DNA of 64,000 nucleotides from Plicaturopsis crispa FD-325 SS-3 (GCA_000827205.1 KN832556.1:1759272-1823271); one strand, 5' to 3'. Counted from the first letter of the stretch, positions 23,951-35,695 are shown. Translations and numbers: made by a program. Notes: a model not told the origin generated them from the letters alone.

Positions 23951-25588
23951 TTCCCGGTACTGCCTACTCTTACCATACGACAGTCAGGATTGACGAGCAT
24001 CTATGATCGACGCATTTCTGACATTTAACATGGACTTATTCAGCCATGGACTTCCCCGGATTTCTGGATACATCTTGCATATCCTTACGCTCTTTCACGA
24101 CATTTTCATGCTGCATTGGACACTTGACTCGGACACTCGGACACTTTATTCTCGGACAATTATTCTCGGACACTTATTCTCGGACACTGCTACTTGGACA
24201 CTATTACCCGGGACTATCGCTACTACAACGGACTATTAGAGCACTTAACTCGCACGGACACTACTTACGCACTGTGCACTGTTCATCTTGTATTTTCTTG
24301 TACTCGCAATGAAATCACACAACATCCCAGCTTCCTTTCGGCTACTGTGGCCTTTGCTGTTTATCATATTGGCGCACAAAATGAATGGAGAGGTGGTCGC
24401 TTTGCTAGGTCTGCTGAGGACTGGTATTTGTTTGTAAAGTGTATACTCTACATACCTGGTCATCTTCGTGCAGTATCGCCGCGGCCGCAGGATCTTGACC
24501 CTGAAGGAACTACCAGGTCTAAAGCTGTCGAAAGGCAATCGCTACGCGTAGCTTTAGCCTAATTAAGGGATGCGTCGAAACGCGGCCGTCAACCCCAAGC
24601 GGCTAAAATAGCACAAAGCAGCTGTAAGAATGGATGGTCAATGCACAGGGATAATCGCAAAATCTAGGGGCATGAGCCTGGTACGTTCTCAACTCGACGC
24701 GGTAGAAACGTCTGGCAGCGCAGCACTCGTAGCTCGATTAACATCGCATACATACGAGTACTAGACACCAGCGGCGCGTCGATGACATGGTTTTGTCGAC
24801 CGAGCCGTGAGCAACGCGGGGGAAAATGATAGCAAGGAGTGCTTACAAGACTCAGATACTTCAACGCTTTGAGTCGTTGGTGCGCCGCGGCATCGCGAAG
24901 GACCCGGGTGGTTCTTGACTTCGAGTTGCCTCCGTGTCTCGAACCTTCATTCGCGATCCGTCGCGTCGACGATGATGACACGAACAAAGAGATAAATGCG
25001 AAGACTGTAGGACAATCGTAGTAACGACGTTCAGTACCGGTCAATGGTGCTTCTTTAATTTACGGACCAATATTGCTGTAAGAGCATGGAGTGACGCGCA
25101 CCGTTTGCACAAGGTCGTGAATACTGGATCTACGAATCGTAGAGAGATTGCATCCCAGAATAATCAACACGGGCGTGTTGAGAGAAGGTGTGCTCAAGTA
25201 ATGAGATGGAGTAGCAATGGAGTAGTACGAAAGTTCACAGCAAAGAGTCGAGAGCAAAGGCCGCCGAGGCCCCGGGGACGTGAGCCGGCTTCATAAATCG
25301 GATATCGGAAGCTGTTACTCGATCCCTTCTTGTCTCAAACGCGCTCAGTAAACGGTCTCAAAACATCCTATTTTTTCTTCCAAGTTCCCCAAAACTGCGT
25401 CGCCTTGTCCTCTGCGCTATTGTTCTGTCGTGTTCGTACCGTCACTAGGATTCTCCAAGTCCGACACAGTCCACAACTGGTCCAAAACTGGTCCGAAATA
25501 AGGCCTAATCTCAACAACCCCCTTTGACCCTGACACGCTTCCTGGCTGTGCAAGGCCAAAGCGCACGAAGGCCTACACGTCAAAAAGG
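23951..25588. other. Intergenic region with minisatellite
   Basis: Between the regulator and the checkpoint kinase lies about 1.6 kb without a supportable gene. It contains the minisatellite listed separately. One plus-strand open frame (24194-24562) reads through without stops but has no start of its own worth trusting and matches no known domain. A 30-codon frame at 24827-24919 (MIARSAYKTQ at its start) is also too short to defend. Confidence 0.45.
24136..24206. repeat. Minisatellite, five imperfect 14-15 bp units
   Basis: Five head-to-tail units can be read: CTCGGACACTTTATT, CTCGGACAATTATT, CTCGGACACTTATT, CTCGGACACTGCTA and CTTGGACACTATTA. Partial units (ctcggacact, acggacacta) flank the array. 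It lies about 190 bp past the stop of the upstream regulator gene, so it may be within its 3' UTR. Confidence 0.8.
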
Positions 25589-25622
25589 ACGCGTAAAAGC
25601 TTCAAATCTGTTTGGTACGCGT
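25589..25622 (+). promoter_or_regulatory. Paired MluI cell-cycle box-like sites upstream of CHK2
   Basis: Two copies of ACGCGT lie at 25589-25594 and 25617-25622, 28 bp apart start to start. They are 154 and 126 bp before the start codon of the checkpoint kinase. ACGCGT is the core bound by the yeast MBF factor that drives G1/S genes. The sequence match is direct; function is inferred. Confidence 0.5.
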
Positions 25623-25742
25623 CGTTTCCCCCCACCTTCCAACCTCGCACCAACTTCCTCGATACGCCACAGAAGCACTCAGCCACCCACCTGCACAGCT
25701 CAACCAAAACCAAACAACTCTACTCGCGTACCCTCTCTCATT

Positions 25743-27935
25743 ATGGCAGACGCCTTCGATGATATGCCGGTGGACGATGGAGAGATCCTCCAAACCCAGG
25801 AAGTTGGGTCGCAGTCACAGGGGCAGCGCGTGGCCACGGACCACCTTTGGGGCTACCTGCAACCGTGCAGGAATGAGATGGCGCGCATCGAACTCATTAA
25901 AGTAAACCCCACTATCAGAATCGGACGCCGCGAGGGAAACGACTTTGTTTTGCCTGGCTTCAAGGTCAGCAACAACCATTGCGTGATTCGATGGGACGGC
26001 ATCGAAAGCAACGATTCCGTGATTGTCATCACGGACCTCTCAAGTAACGGGACATTTGTGCGTACAACTCTCCTGTAGAGCTACGTATTTTATCCTGACT
26101 TTTTGCTTAGGTCAACGGCCGGAAACTCGGAAAGGGCCAGTCTGCGGCCTTGCGCGATGGAGCCGATGTCGCGTTCGGGACGTGCCAGCCTCAGCAAAAC
26201 AGGGCTGAGGACTACCGCTTCATCTTCCGGAACTGCATCATCGGCGAACCTCTGACCGGCATTCGGCGGGCCTACGACATGGGCACGGAGTTGGGAAAAG
26301 GTTCCTTCGCGTCTGTCTTCAAGGCCATCGAGCGCGAGACGGGCAAGTGCTACGCCGTCAAGGTTATCCACCGCAACAAAATCGGACAGAACAGCACGAA
26401 CATGCAGGAGACCTTCAACAGAGAAATCAACATCCTCGAAGGCTTGGAACACCAATATATCTGTCGCATGAAGGAGGTGTTCTGGGAGGAGGAACGCATC
26501 AGTAAGCCTTCCCCTAATTCGACTTTGTCTCGGTGCTGATGTGTCGCGTCGTAGACCTTGTCTTAGAGCTCGTAGAGGGTGGGGACCTACTCGAGTACAT
26601 CATCACGCGCAACGGTCTTGCAGAGCCTGACGCGATGCACATAACGTATCAGCTTTGTACTGCTCTGGCTGTAAGTTCGTCCGTTTCCACCCGTTCGCGT
26701 TACTCACACATTCTACAGTACATCCACAGCCGCGGTATCGCTCACCGTGATCTCAAGCCCGAGAACGTGCTCCTAACCAAGGATGACCCTCCCGTGGTCA
26801 AAGTCGCCGATTTCGGTCTTGCGAAGGTCGTCGACAGTGCGACGCGGCTTCGTGTAAGTATACACTCCCTCCCGTGCTTCGCCAGTACACTGACATCTAT
26901 CTGTTGCTCAGACTATGTGCGGAACCCCGAGCTATCTGGCACCCGAGGTCGTGCTGCAGGAGAACCACAGTGGTTATAGTCATCTCGTGGACAGCTGGAG
27001 CGTCGGCGTCATCGTCTTTTCCGCGTGGGTGATTTTGATTTAGAGTATCAACATCTTGATATTTACGGTTTACGCGACAGACTCACAAACATGGGTCCGT
27101 TCATCGAGGACGAGGCACTGGATATGCGGACCCGTATCAAGACCCGCACAATCGACTGGGATACTCTCAACCAGACAAACATTTCGAGCGAAGGTAATAT
27201 CATTTTCCAACGAATGACAGACGCCCTAACATCATTTGTTTAGCTAAGCACTTCATTGCGCGCTTACTCGACCCGGACCCAGCTACCCGAATGTCTCTTA
27301 CAGACGCGCTCAAGCACCCTTGGATGCAAGCATACGCCACGTACCACGCCGCTCTCGCCCCCTCCTACGATATGCACTCCCCCTCGCCTCCCCCGGTCTC
27401 CCAAGCCGATACCTCCATGTTGTCCAATGTGTCCGTGGGCGACATGAGCGATGTCGAGAACAGCCAGCCAGCACAGAACGGGAATGGCACAAACCTCAAG
27501 CGCCAGGGATCCGGCCTCCACCGTCGTAGCGACGTCGTCCTCGCCGCCGAGGAAGGCGAAGGGCGTCTTCCTTCTCCCTCCGAAGAGATGGTCGCCTCGC
27601 AGGATCCCGCGCGCGAAAACGGGGACGCCGCCGCAGCCACCGCCGGCCCTGGGCCCAGCACCCGCGCGAACAAGCGCAAGCTCCAGACGGCGCTGTCCGG
27701 TATCCCCGAGGACGGCGGTCTCAGGCCCAGCAACGGCGGCGCGGCGAAGAGGGGCAAGACGAGCTCCGAGTCGGACGAGATGCCGGTGAGCCCGGCCAAA
27801 ACGCGCGCGACTGCGAAGAAGGCACCCCGGACGCGCGCGGCGGCCAAGGGCGCTGCCGCCAACTCTGATTCCGACGAGGCGCCGTCCCCTCGACCGAGGC
27901 GGTCGACGCGTCAGACTCCGCAGAAGCGGGCGTAA
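25743..27935 (+). CDS. CHK2: Checkpoint kinase Chk2/Cds1 (FHA plus Ser/Thr kinase)
   Basis: The start at 25743 gives [20 protein letters not shown]; residues 18-26 hold TQ and two SQ sites, the usual ATM/ATR targets. The FHA domain follows: [24 protein letters not shown] and [11 protein letters not shown]. The kinase domain has GKGSFASV (glycine loop), [11 protein letters not shown] (ATP lysine), [34 protein letters not shown] (catalytic loop), [38 protein letters not shown] and [13 protein letters not shown]. The tail of about 180 residues is disordered with basic nuclear-targeting runs ([23 protein letters not shown]). One FHA domain fits Cds1/Chk2 rather than Rad53, which has two. It should phosphorylate effectors after replication stress or DNA damage in the nucleus. 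About seven introns, frames consistent. Two ACGCGT boxes lie upstream. Confidence 0.95.
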
Positions 27936-28748
27936 GTTCGGTGTCGTTTATTTCTTTCTTTTGGATGTCCTTTGTATCATCTGCATGTAGCGCTTTCCTC
28001 TGCTCAACTCCATCTCGGCTTTCCTCCGCTATACTCAACACGCACCTATCTTTTCCTCCATATTGATAAAGTAAAGCTACTTCACGTTACGCCTCATCCA
28101 CGTTCTCACATATCTCGCATTATCTATATGGTCCCATCGCATATCTGACACTTACATTGTCTTATCCTAGTCTCACTTGTATATGCACAACAGAGGTCAT
28201 TTATTATCAGTACATCGGTCTCAGTAGTATTTGTGTTTCGTGCAAACTAGCGCGCTCAAGTCGTGAATCACATTTTCGGACTAAGCTCAGCTTTCATTCA
28301 TTCCTTTGCGGACTCAACGAGGGGATGACAAGCACAAGCCATGGTCATAAACGTCGTATAGAGTGAGTAAAGAAAGACACCATCAAGGAAACATAACCAA
28401 ATCCACCCCGTTCATCCAAGAAGCAAGAAGAAGACAGACAGCGAGCTAACGAAAAGGAAACGAGAACGACTGCAGCGAACTTACAGACGGAGCCTTTACA
28501 TAGAATTAAACACGAAGACGAAGAGCAAGCAGGCTGACGAAGGCGTATGTGCGGAGAACGTGCGAATGATGGAAAGCAGGTAGATAGGCGAGGCGTAGCG
28601 AGGGGGATGTATTAACAGGAGGGGGTAATGTTCCAAGAATATATGAGTGAGATCGTGAGAGGTAGGGTGGAGCCGAAACGACCGGTGTCCCCAGTCAGCG
28701 ATGATAGTGTAGATGACGATGTAGAGGAAGACGGCGGCGCCGCACCGC
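27936..28748. other. Convergent intergenic region
   Basis: The kinase gene and the minus-strand regulator end toward each other across 813 bp. This should hold both 3' UTRs and terminators. No gene or repeat family was recognised; a purine-rich run (gaagcaagaagaagacagacag) lies near 28420. Confidence 0.5.
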
Positions 28749-30427
28749 CTAACTACTCCCGATGCCCTCGTCGACACTGATGAGGGGATCGGAGGCAACG
28801 GCGGTATCGGAGGAAGCAAGATCTGGCGAGGCGGCGCCGTCGGCACTGGGTGATAACGGCGCATCGTTTGTGACATCCATGCTAACGGCATCCTTGGCGG
28901 CGTCCTCCTTGCGCTTCCGCATGCCGCGACGGGACTCTTTCGGATACTCGCACGTAAGGTTCCGTCGCAGGCACTGACTGTACACGCCAACGGATGGATC
29001 AGCCAGCATTCAGAACGACGAACAGAAAAGGCTTACTTGCAGCTCTTGTCCTTGCTGTCGGGTGCAGGGGGCCCGCAGGCGATCTTCCGCCCCCGGCAGA
29101 AGAGGCACGCGAGCATGGGCTTCTTCTCGAGAACCCGCAGCCGCGGAAGGGGCGAAAGATGGCGCGGCGAGGCGCTGCGGCTGGGGCGCCTCATGGGCGA
29201 GGACTTCGACTTCCTGCCGTCCCGACTCGAATGGTGCTGCCGTTTCCGCGAGGACGGCTGGCGTCCGCCGCGATGGTCGCTATCGTGGTCGTGCGGACTC
29301 GTCGAGCACTCCGCGTCAAAGGACGGGTGTGGGTTGAGCACGGGGTGGTAAATGTCGCCGGCGGGAATGAGCGTGCGGTGCGTCTTGTTGGCATCCAACA
29401 GAAGCTGCAGTTTCGATTTCGACTTGGGCTTCGGCAGCGTGTTCTCGTCGTCCGAGAAGTAAATATCGGCGGGATCCCTGTTTTCGTCCTTGATGATTTG
29501 CTGGTGATCGAGGCGCATGTCGGCGAGACTGCTGGCGTACGCTGCCTGGCCAAACTGGCTTAGCGGTGGTCCTCCAGCATTGAGATAGTGGACCCGCTGC
29601 ATCCCTTCCGGAAGCCGTAGAGAGCCCATGATAGGCTCTCCGTGAATGTCGACAGCGTGCTCGGCGCAATGTTCCCCCCTGCGTTGCTGGGATGGGACGA
29701 TCATGTGCGGGGGCACAGGGATCGCCTCCTCGTTGCAGTGTACAGCAGGGGGACATGCAGCCGGCGGACAGCACGGCTAAGATAGGTCTGTCATTAGTGA
29801 ATGTGACCCGTGCAATGATCGAAATATATTCTTACCTCGGTGCTCCACGCAGTCCCTTGCGAGTTGAGTGTCCCATCAGATGCATAGTGCGCATAGACTG
29901 GGGCATGATGCCGAACCGGTGGGTTTTGGGGAATGAGGGAAGAGGAGCTATGGTCGATAGTGGCGGGGGGAGGCGGGGAAGAGTCGTAATCGTCGTTCGC
30001 GCGTCGTTCCGATAGCAAAAACTCGTATCGCAATCGGTTATGGTGATCGTCGACCAGTCCCTCGACTTCCGCAGGATCGTTGTCTGGGATGTACACGGGT
30101 TGACTGTAGAGGCGGTAGAATTCCGCGTCCTCTTCGCTCATGAGCACCGGCGTGGAAAACAGCGCAAAGGTCTGCGCCGCAAAGCTCTACATCAAGCAGA
30201 CGTCAGTTTTGACCGTCAAAAAATAAAATCCCCATACTCACTGGATCGGCCATGCTACTGTAATTGCTAAATTGCCCCCCATTGTGGCACGGTTCCATGA
30301 ACGCGTCTGCGCGCTCGAGGTGGAGGGGGTACTGATACGAGCTTGACGCGAACTGCTCGTGCTGAGCAAAGTTGGTGCCCTCTCCGTGGTAATACGAGCT
30401 ACTGCCCTGGTACGGATAGAACTCCAT
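28749..30427 (-). CDS. Transcription factor with C-terminal Zn2Cys6 cluster
   Basis: The start at 30427 gives MEFYPYQGSSSYYHGEGTNF, a Tyr/Ser/Gln-rich region. Further exons encode VLMSEEDAEFYRLYSQPVYI, NDPAEVEGLVDDHHNRLRYE, a Ser/Pro stretch and MPPHMIVPSQQRRGEHCAEH. The centre carries DIYFSDDENTLPKPKSKSKL and a long Arg/Ser-rich section. The zinc cluster comes late: ACLFCRGRKIACGPP, then DKSC, QCLRRNLTCEYPKE (C-x2-C-x6-C-x11-C-x2-C-x6-C), followed by basic MRKRKED and an acidic tail ending in VDEGIGSS. Zn2Cys6 clusters usually sit at the N-terminus; this C-terminal placement is real here because the N-terminal exons join in frame. About five introns. DNA binding in the nucleus is expected; no regulated genes can be named. 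No MHR domain is visible, so it is not the classical architecture. Confidence 0.82.
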
Positions 30428-32714
30428 GGCGCCCTGATCCCAGAATCAACGCGGAGGCAAATGTTCAACGGAAGTAAAACGACGGGATCAAACAGCGCAG
30501 TACAAAGACAGCTCCAAGACAAGACGAACGATAGCAAAAAGAACAGAAAAGCGAGACCGGGGGATGTCAAGGGGGGAAAGGGCTATAAGCAAAAGTGATT
30601 GCCCTCAGACTCGAGGTGATTTCGAATCCGAAGGGCTGTCACGGAAGTTTTGGAACAAGTTTAGAAGTCTTTCCAGTTATTTGATCATATGATGATATTA
30701 CTGCCTTCGTTCCTTAGCGTAAGTAAGTAAACTAGGACCTACAACCTAACCAGTTATTCTCACTGCTCTGATCAATATCGCAGTATCGATGCCCTTGGCT
30801 GCCGTGTCCGAGGCCCACTGAACAAGCCCCTACAAGCCCCAGTGACCTCGTGTGCAGCCCGCGATGGTGCATTTCAAATAATCTATAGTGTTTGTGGGGA
30901 AACAACGCTCCCGCTTTCCAAAGTACAGTGTCGTAAAGATGGTACGTGGCCCAAATACAATTTCCCCCGGATCTGCTCATGTCCGGCCAAATCGCTTTTG
31001 CTAATTGCGGCAGGCATCTGCAAATGCTCCGCCAGGACGCTGGCCAAGGGTGTACGCAATCCAGACATGTCCCGCATCACGACATATCTAGTCCCGCGAA
31101 GAGCATCGCAAATTCCAAGTTATGCTGCGAATCCCTTCTAGCTCTTCCTCCAGCGCTTTAATGCGCTAAGACGCCTCGAGCATCCTGTCAAACACAGCGA
31201 TTTCGCTCCAGTTGATGCGACTCGATTATCGACGTTGCCAACGTGTTTTGTAGATAAGTATAATTACTTGCTATTTGCCCCCGGTCGTCAAAGGACCACC
31301 GGTTAGCCCCATGTGCAGACCAAGATCGCCAAAGGTACGTACTTGCATGACGCAGTTCCCAAGCAATCCCCAGGGGCCAACTTCGTTCGCGCGAACTTCA
31401 CCCCAAGCACCCCAAGGGTACTCCGGCAAAGTGCAAAGTCGTCGTGGCGAGCACCTTCTGTGACATCGTCCCGCGAGCTCTGGTGAACCAAGGGTCATCC
31501 GAGCGTTGCGGAAAGGAGTTATCGGATAGCGTCGTACATAAGTAAGAAGAACCAAGTCGGCCGAGTTTGCAGGCCCGAATGATGCCATGAGTCGATCCTC
31601 GAGTACCTAAGTTCTCCTGTACAGCTTAACAATTATACAGACGTACATATTGCAGCACGCGGCCGACGTCGATCAACCATTCGCAATTCTAAGCTTGGTA
31701 TAAGGGAGCTCTACGAGCGCCGAGTCGCCCTTCGATTTGGCGCACGGTGAGCCTCGAGGCCGAAACGATGCACATCCGGAAGCAGGGTGTCACGGATCGA
31801 CTGAATGCTAACGTGCCGAACATGCCTGGATGCGCGTATTTGCCCGCTGCAAGCACTGTTTGTTGACTCGGGAAAATCAGGAAGGATGCTCGCGCGCGCC
31901 GGTATCGGGACGGGCTGGGAGCAGCATAGCGAGGCGCGAGGGGCAGTGGCGTCGGACTTGCTTCCTGTGTACGATATGCAGCTGAAGCTAATCGCGCTGC
32001 GTGGATAAACATATCGCGTTGACCGTTGCATGTCCGACTAGTCGCCATGGAGAGAGCAAATTTCCCAGCACGTTGCGGTATCAGGGACCAGAAGTCGGAC
32101 AGGGTACGATCGTATGTTGGTCTTGCTCCGCAGGGATGCATACGAGTGTGTAGAGTTGATTGGTCTACACGAGGGCGTGCGGCTCACTAATGGTGACAGT
32201 CGTAGCCCTGAGGCGACGCGCGTTGACATTGCTAAGTGCTAAGTATTTGGAGAATGGATCAAGGCGACATAACAACATGTCCGGATAAACTGGGACGTGC
32301 TCACAGGCTGCTCATTAATGCGATAGGCTGCCATCGGGGCATGGACTCCCTGACTCCATGCATCGTTTTATTTAGCAGTGGTGGCATCACTAGACAGGAG
32401 GCTACAAGCGTAACCTGAAGCACTACGGGCATAGAATGAGTCGCCATACTGTTTAGCATAGCGCAAACAACCGACGTACTATATTTCGAGGCAGGGGGGT
32501 CACTTCCCGAATTAAATTACCCATCGGCATTTTATTGACAGAGCGCTCGCTCGCTGTTGAATCGATGTAAGCTTGCGGGCCGCAAGGTCCAGTGAACGGG
32601 CTCGAACGCACCAAGTGCCTAGGGACCATCCGACTCTGCGTGGTTCGCACACAGCGGCGTAACTAATACAATAGGTAAAGGTCGTGTGCAGACATCTAGG
32701 GAACTGCAAAGAGG
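30428..32714. other. Gene-poor stretch, 2.3 kb
   Basis: The first 200 bp (purine-rich on plus, pyrimidine-rich on minus) are the leader and promoter of the minus-strand regulator. Beyond that, open frames on both strands are short and none forms a recognisable or well-spliced gene. Several overlapping frames at 31271-31588 look equally plausible, which argues against any of them. No transposon ends or RNA genes were recognised. Confidence 0.5.
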
Positions 32715-32846
32715 TCACAGCGACGGCTGCCGCGGTGCGGGTTCCGTTTGCACCATGTGCACACCTTGCGTAACGCTCCTGGCCCAGGTAAGCAGGCCCA
32801 AGTAGGCGATAGCGAGTCCCACGATCATCAGCAGAACGGCGCCCAT
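32715..32846 (-). CDS. Possible single-pass membrane micropeptide
   Basis: A 43-codon frame encodes MGAVLLMIVGLAIAYLGLLT followed by WARSVTQG and a short polar tail ending PRQPSL. The hydrophobic segment of about 20 residues flanked by an arginine is a good membrane anchor. I recognise no family. It may be the last exon of a longer gene, since frames just upstream (32847-33000) read partly open, or it may be chance. It lies 310 bp beyond the end of SPC3 on the same strand. Confidence 0.25.
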   Translation of the reverse strand: MGAVLLMIVGLAIAYLGLLTWARSVTQGVHMVQTEPAPRQPSL

Positions 32847-33156
32847 CTCAGCGAGCCTTCAGGCCGAATTGAATTATGAGGTGTCTTCCAGTGCACCGTA
32901 TTGTTGATGAACAGGTTCGACGAGGACATAGCCGAGGATCGTCTGATTTAATCGAAGCAGACAGCCTCATCGAGCGTCTGGGCAATGGGCATGCTCATTC
33001 CATGTTCCAGCTAGCCAGATACGTCTAACTGCGGTCACACGCGTGAGCATAGACATCACGAGGGGAGGTCAAGGCATACCTCTCCGGATCCCACTTTCGA
33101 ACCCGAAATGTACGATGGTTTGTCGAAACAGAACAAATATTTCAGACAGGTGGCTA

Positions 33157-34187
33157 CTATACACGGTGTGTCTCGGGAAATGTGATAGGTTCCGGTGTCC
33201 GCGCAGCCTCGCCGTATGTCAAAAGCCCCACATAGGGCATAACATTGTACTTCAAGGAGTAATGGGCAGGGGGAATGTTCCTGAGAAACATGAATTGATC
33301 AGCGGTGCATAAATGCGATATTCACGTCACGCGAAAGAATGGGAAAACCTGATATGTGAGTACGCACTGGAATGAACCTGTCAGGTCGTGGAACATGTAT
33401 TTGTTCTTCCCTTCGACGTTGACCACAGCATCCTCCTTGCGACGTACGATGCGATCCCAGATAACTACCTCGTTTTTTACCTGAAAACGAGCCCCGAAGA
33501 TCAGCCCTACGAAAACCGACTGCGTGCCCATCCAAAGAAAGCATGTTCCTTACCCCCTGCGCGTTGGTGTACTCAGCACCCAAATAGAGGAACAGCTGCT
33601 TCGTATTCCAGTGGAAAAGTGGTGTCAAGTCTGTTGGTAGACGCGTGTTTAAAATCGAAGGGCACACGTCAGGATCAAAGGCACAAACACAAAGGCAGAC
33701 GGAATGGGACGCACCGGCGCTAACGTTGAAGTTCACGAACGCGAATTCCTGGTCCCGATGAGCAAACTGTCGGTAGCGCGGTGAGTTGCCGGTGTATCTG
33801 CAAGGGAAAGTGATATGCGTCAGCGCGAGTTCAGGATCGCATAATTTTGTCGGAGGAGATGTTAAAGATCGCGACAGCCGTTTTTTCTGCTCATCCGCAT
33901 TGCAAGAGGTCCACTAGGTGGTGCTTGAGATCAAGAAACCGCAGGCAAACGCATGCAACATCCCCCACGCCACGGCCTCGTGGTCCATACACGCAACGAT
34001 CCTGAGTATATCCTTCGAAACAAGCGCGTCGCGAAAAATGCACGCACACTCTGACTGAAGCAGCTAGATCCCCCTTCGGTTCTGCCGTGAACACGAACGA
34101 CGACAACGCGATGAGGCCGAGCAACGCCATCAAGCACGACGACATGTACGCCGACGTGTTGTTGAACCGGGAGTATATACTGTGCAT
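33157..34187 (-). CDS. SPC3: Signal peptidase complex subunit 3 (SPC22/23, Spc3)
   Basis: The start at 34187 gives MHSIYSRFNNTSAYMSSCLM and a single N-terminal membrane helix (LMALLGLIALSSFVF), the normal topology for this type II ER protein. Later exons encode YTGNSPRYRQFAHRDQEFAF, VNFNVSA, DLTPLFHWNTKQLFLYLGAE (the family signature), NEVVIWDRIVRRKEDAVVNV and YMFHDLTGSF. The last exon is reached by splicing from a donor at about 33375 and encodes NIPPAHYSLKYNVMPYVGLL and TYGEAARTPEPITFPETHRV; without that splice the frame would end early at 33322. The subunit is part of the ER complex that removes signal peptides and is essential in yeast. Length and motif order are complete. At least four introns. 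Confidence 0.92.
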
Positions 34188-34713
34188 CTTGACGGACGAT
34201 TGGGCGTCGCTGCACCCGTATTTTCCTGGAAATAGAAAGAGAGAGAAAAAGCGGCTTCCACCGGGATTGCAGATGAGAGTCGACAGTAAGTGGATATCAC
34301 AAGGTTTATCAGGATTTTAGCAGACAAGGCAAAGTCAAGAACGACGTGGAGAAAGCGTCGACACGTCCGTCGTAGAGGTTCCGAGTTCCGATGCGCGTCC
34401 TCGGTAAGTTTCTCCATCTTGAAAATATGGAAGAATATGGAACGTCGTGCTTGCCATGTTGCATATCCAGCGAACGGTACGCACTGGGTAAGTTGAAGCA
34501 CATGTAGCATCTGCTATATCTGTGGACTGTGCTTTGCTTACAAAACCTGTTTTGTAGCTCGTAAAGGATGGACCTGCATGGCGGCAGATGGCGGCTTCAA
34601 CCTGCTTCAACTCTGCCGTCGCGACTTTCCGATTCATACCTTCATCGGCATCCAGCTCAGCTAATTTAACCCAAAATTGACAGCACACCTGGGCCATGCA
34701 TTTGACAGCCTCC

Positions 34714-35138
34714 TCAGACCACGCGCAACCCACTCGGACGAACAGGGCCCGACATAGTATCAATGCAATACTCGCGTCTTGCTGCCTGGTGAGAGTTGAC
34801 TCCATTGTGTCTCCCCAACTCATTTCTAATGATCGCTTCCTGGATCTGTAGACATCCGGCATCTCGCATGTTTATTCTCGTAGCATCGCATATCCGCCCC
34901 GGACGGAACAAGTAATGCCTGCTCGATTGAACTTACTTTTTCATGAGCACCTCTGATATCCACCAGCATACAGCCTTTGCCTGCTTATCCTGGCAAGTAC
35001 GGAACACACGACCCACGGAGTGTGCGTGTTGGCGTCTTTCCATGATTATCAGCACTAACGCTCCGCAGCATTCTCGGTCACTACCGCGCCACGGATCTTG
35101 CTAGTGGTTTCATCGTCTATCGCAGGCGAACTTCCCAT
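34714..35138 (-). CDS. Possible small three-exon gene, unknown function
   Basis: I do not recognise this gene and offer it as a candidate only. Exon 1 (35060-35138) reads MGSSPAIDDETTSKIRGAVV and TENAAE. It joins exon 2 (34937-34980), which reads KGCMLVDIRGAHEK, and exon 3 (34714-34845) starting IQEAIIRNELGRHNG. The introns are 79 and 91 bp; donors are gttagt and gtaagt, acceptors gcag and acag, and the phases agree. That would give 84 residues. Against it, a different frame over 34335-34862 is also open and reads as helical, so the 3' half could be wrong. The next minus-strand gene is SPC3, about 530 bp away. Confidence 0.3.
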
Positions 35139-35695
35139 GTATGTCACTATTCGTCCCGAATAATATTCATAGCAACTACCGGGTGTTTTCGACGGTCGGC
35201 GCAGGTATAATTACGTGCGTTCGGTCCATATTGCTATGTTCAAATCGATTGACTACTTGACCAAGCGAAGGTATTCCTGTGGAAAGGAATGGTATCGATG
35301 ACACGCGTTTCGACCGTGCGAGGTATCGTGTATTGCATCAGTACTCCTTGGGCTGACTCCGAGTCGGCGCATCATGTGTGTGTCAGACACCACGGACCAT
35401 GGCCGCAACGTGACTTAACTCCATCTCAGCTACAATGCAGGTCTACACTGCCGTGGAATTTATCTCAGTGTGCAGAAATGCGCATTTGCCCTTCATATTG
35501 GCCATGAATGTCGAATAAAAACGCATTTTCGGTTACTGTCTCTCAAGAGGCTAAAGCTGTGGCGAATGGTTGTTTGTCAGTGTTAGGATCCCTGACTGTC
35601 GCACTGTGGCGTCATTTTGAGGCTTCAAGCTTCAAGTTTCAGCTTCTCCGACTTGTTCAACGGCAAAAGTTGAGGATACGAAGTACGATTCTGGA
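35139..35695. other. Upstream region of homocysteine S-methyltransferase
   Basis: These 557 bp should hold the promoter of the plus-strand methyltransferase gene. No open frame with gene-like composition, TATA box or repeat was identified with confidence. Confidence 0.45.

Noticed and set aside
24194-24562. Plus-strand open frame after the minisatellite
   Set aside because: It begins inside the repeat and shows no known domain; the opposite strand is equally open.
31271-31588. 105-codon minus-strand frame starting MASFGPANSADLVLLT
   Set aside because: Three different readings of the same segment look equally plausible, which suggests none is selected.
33322-33375. SPC3 ending at a stop at 33322
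   Set aside because: That end would lose the conserved family C-terminus. Splicing from about 33375 restores NVMPYVGLLTYGEAA and a stop at 33157.
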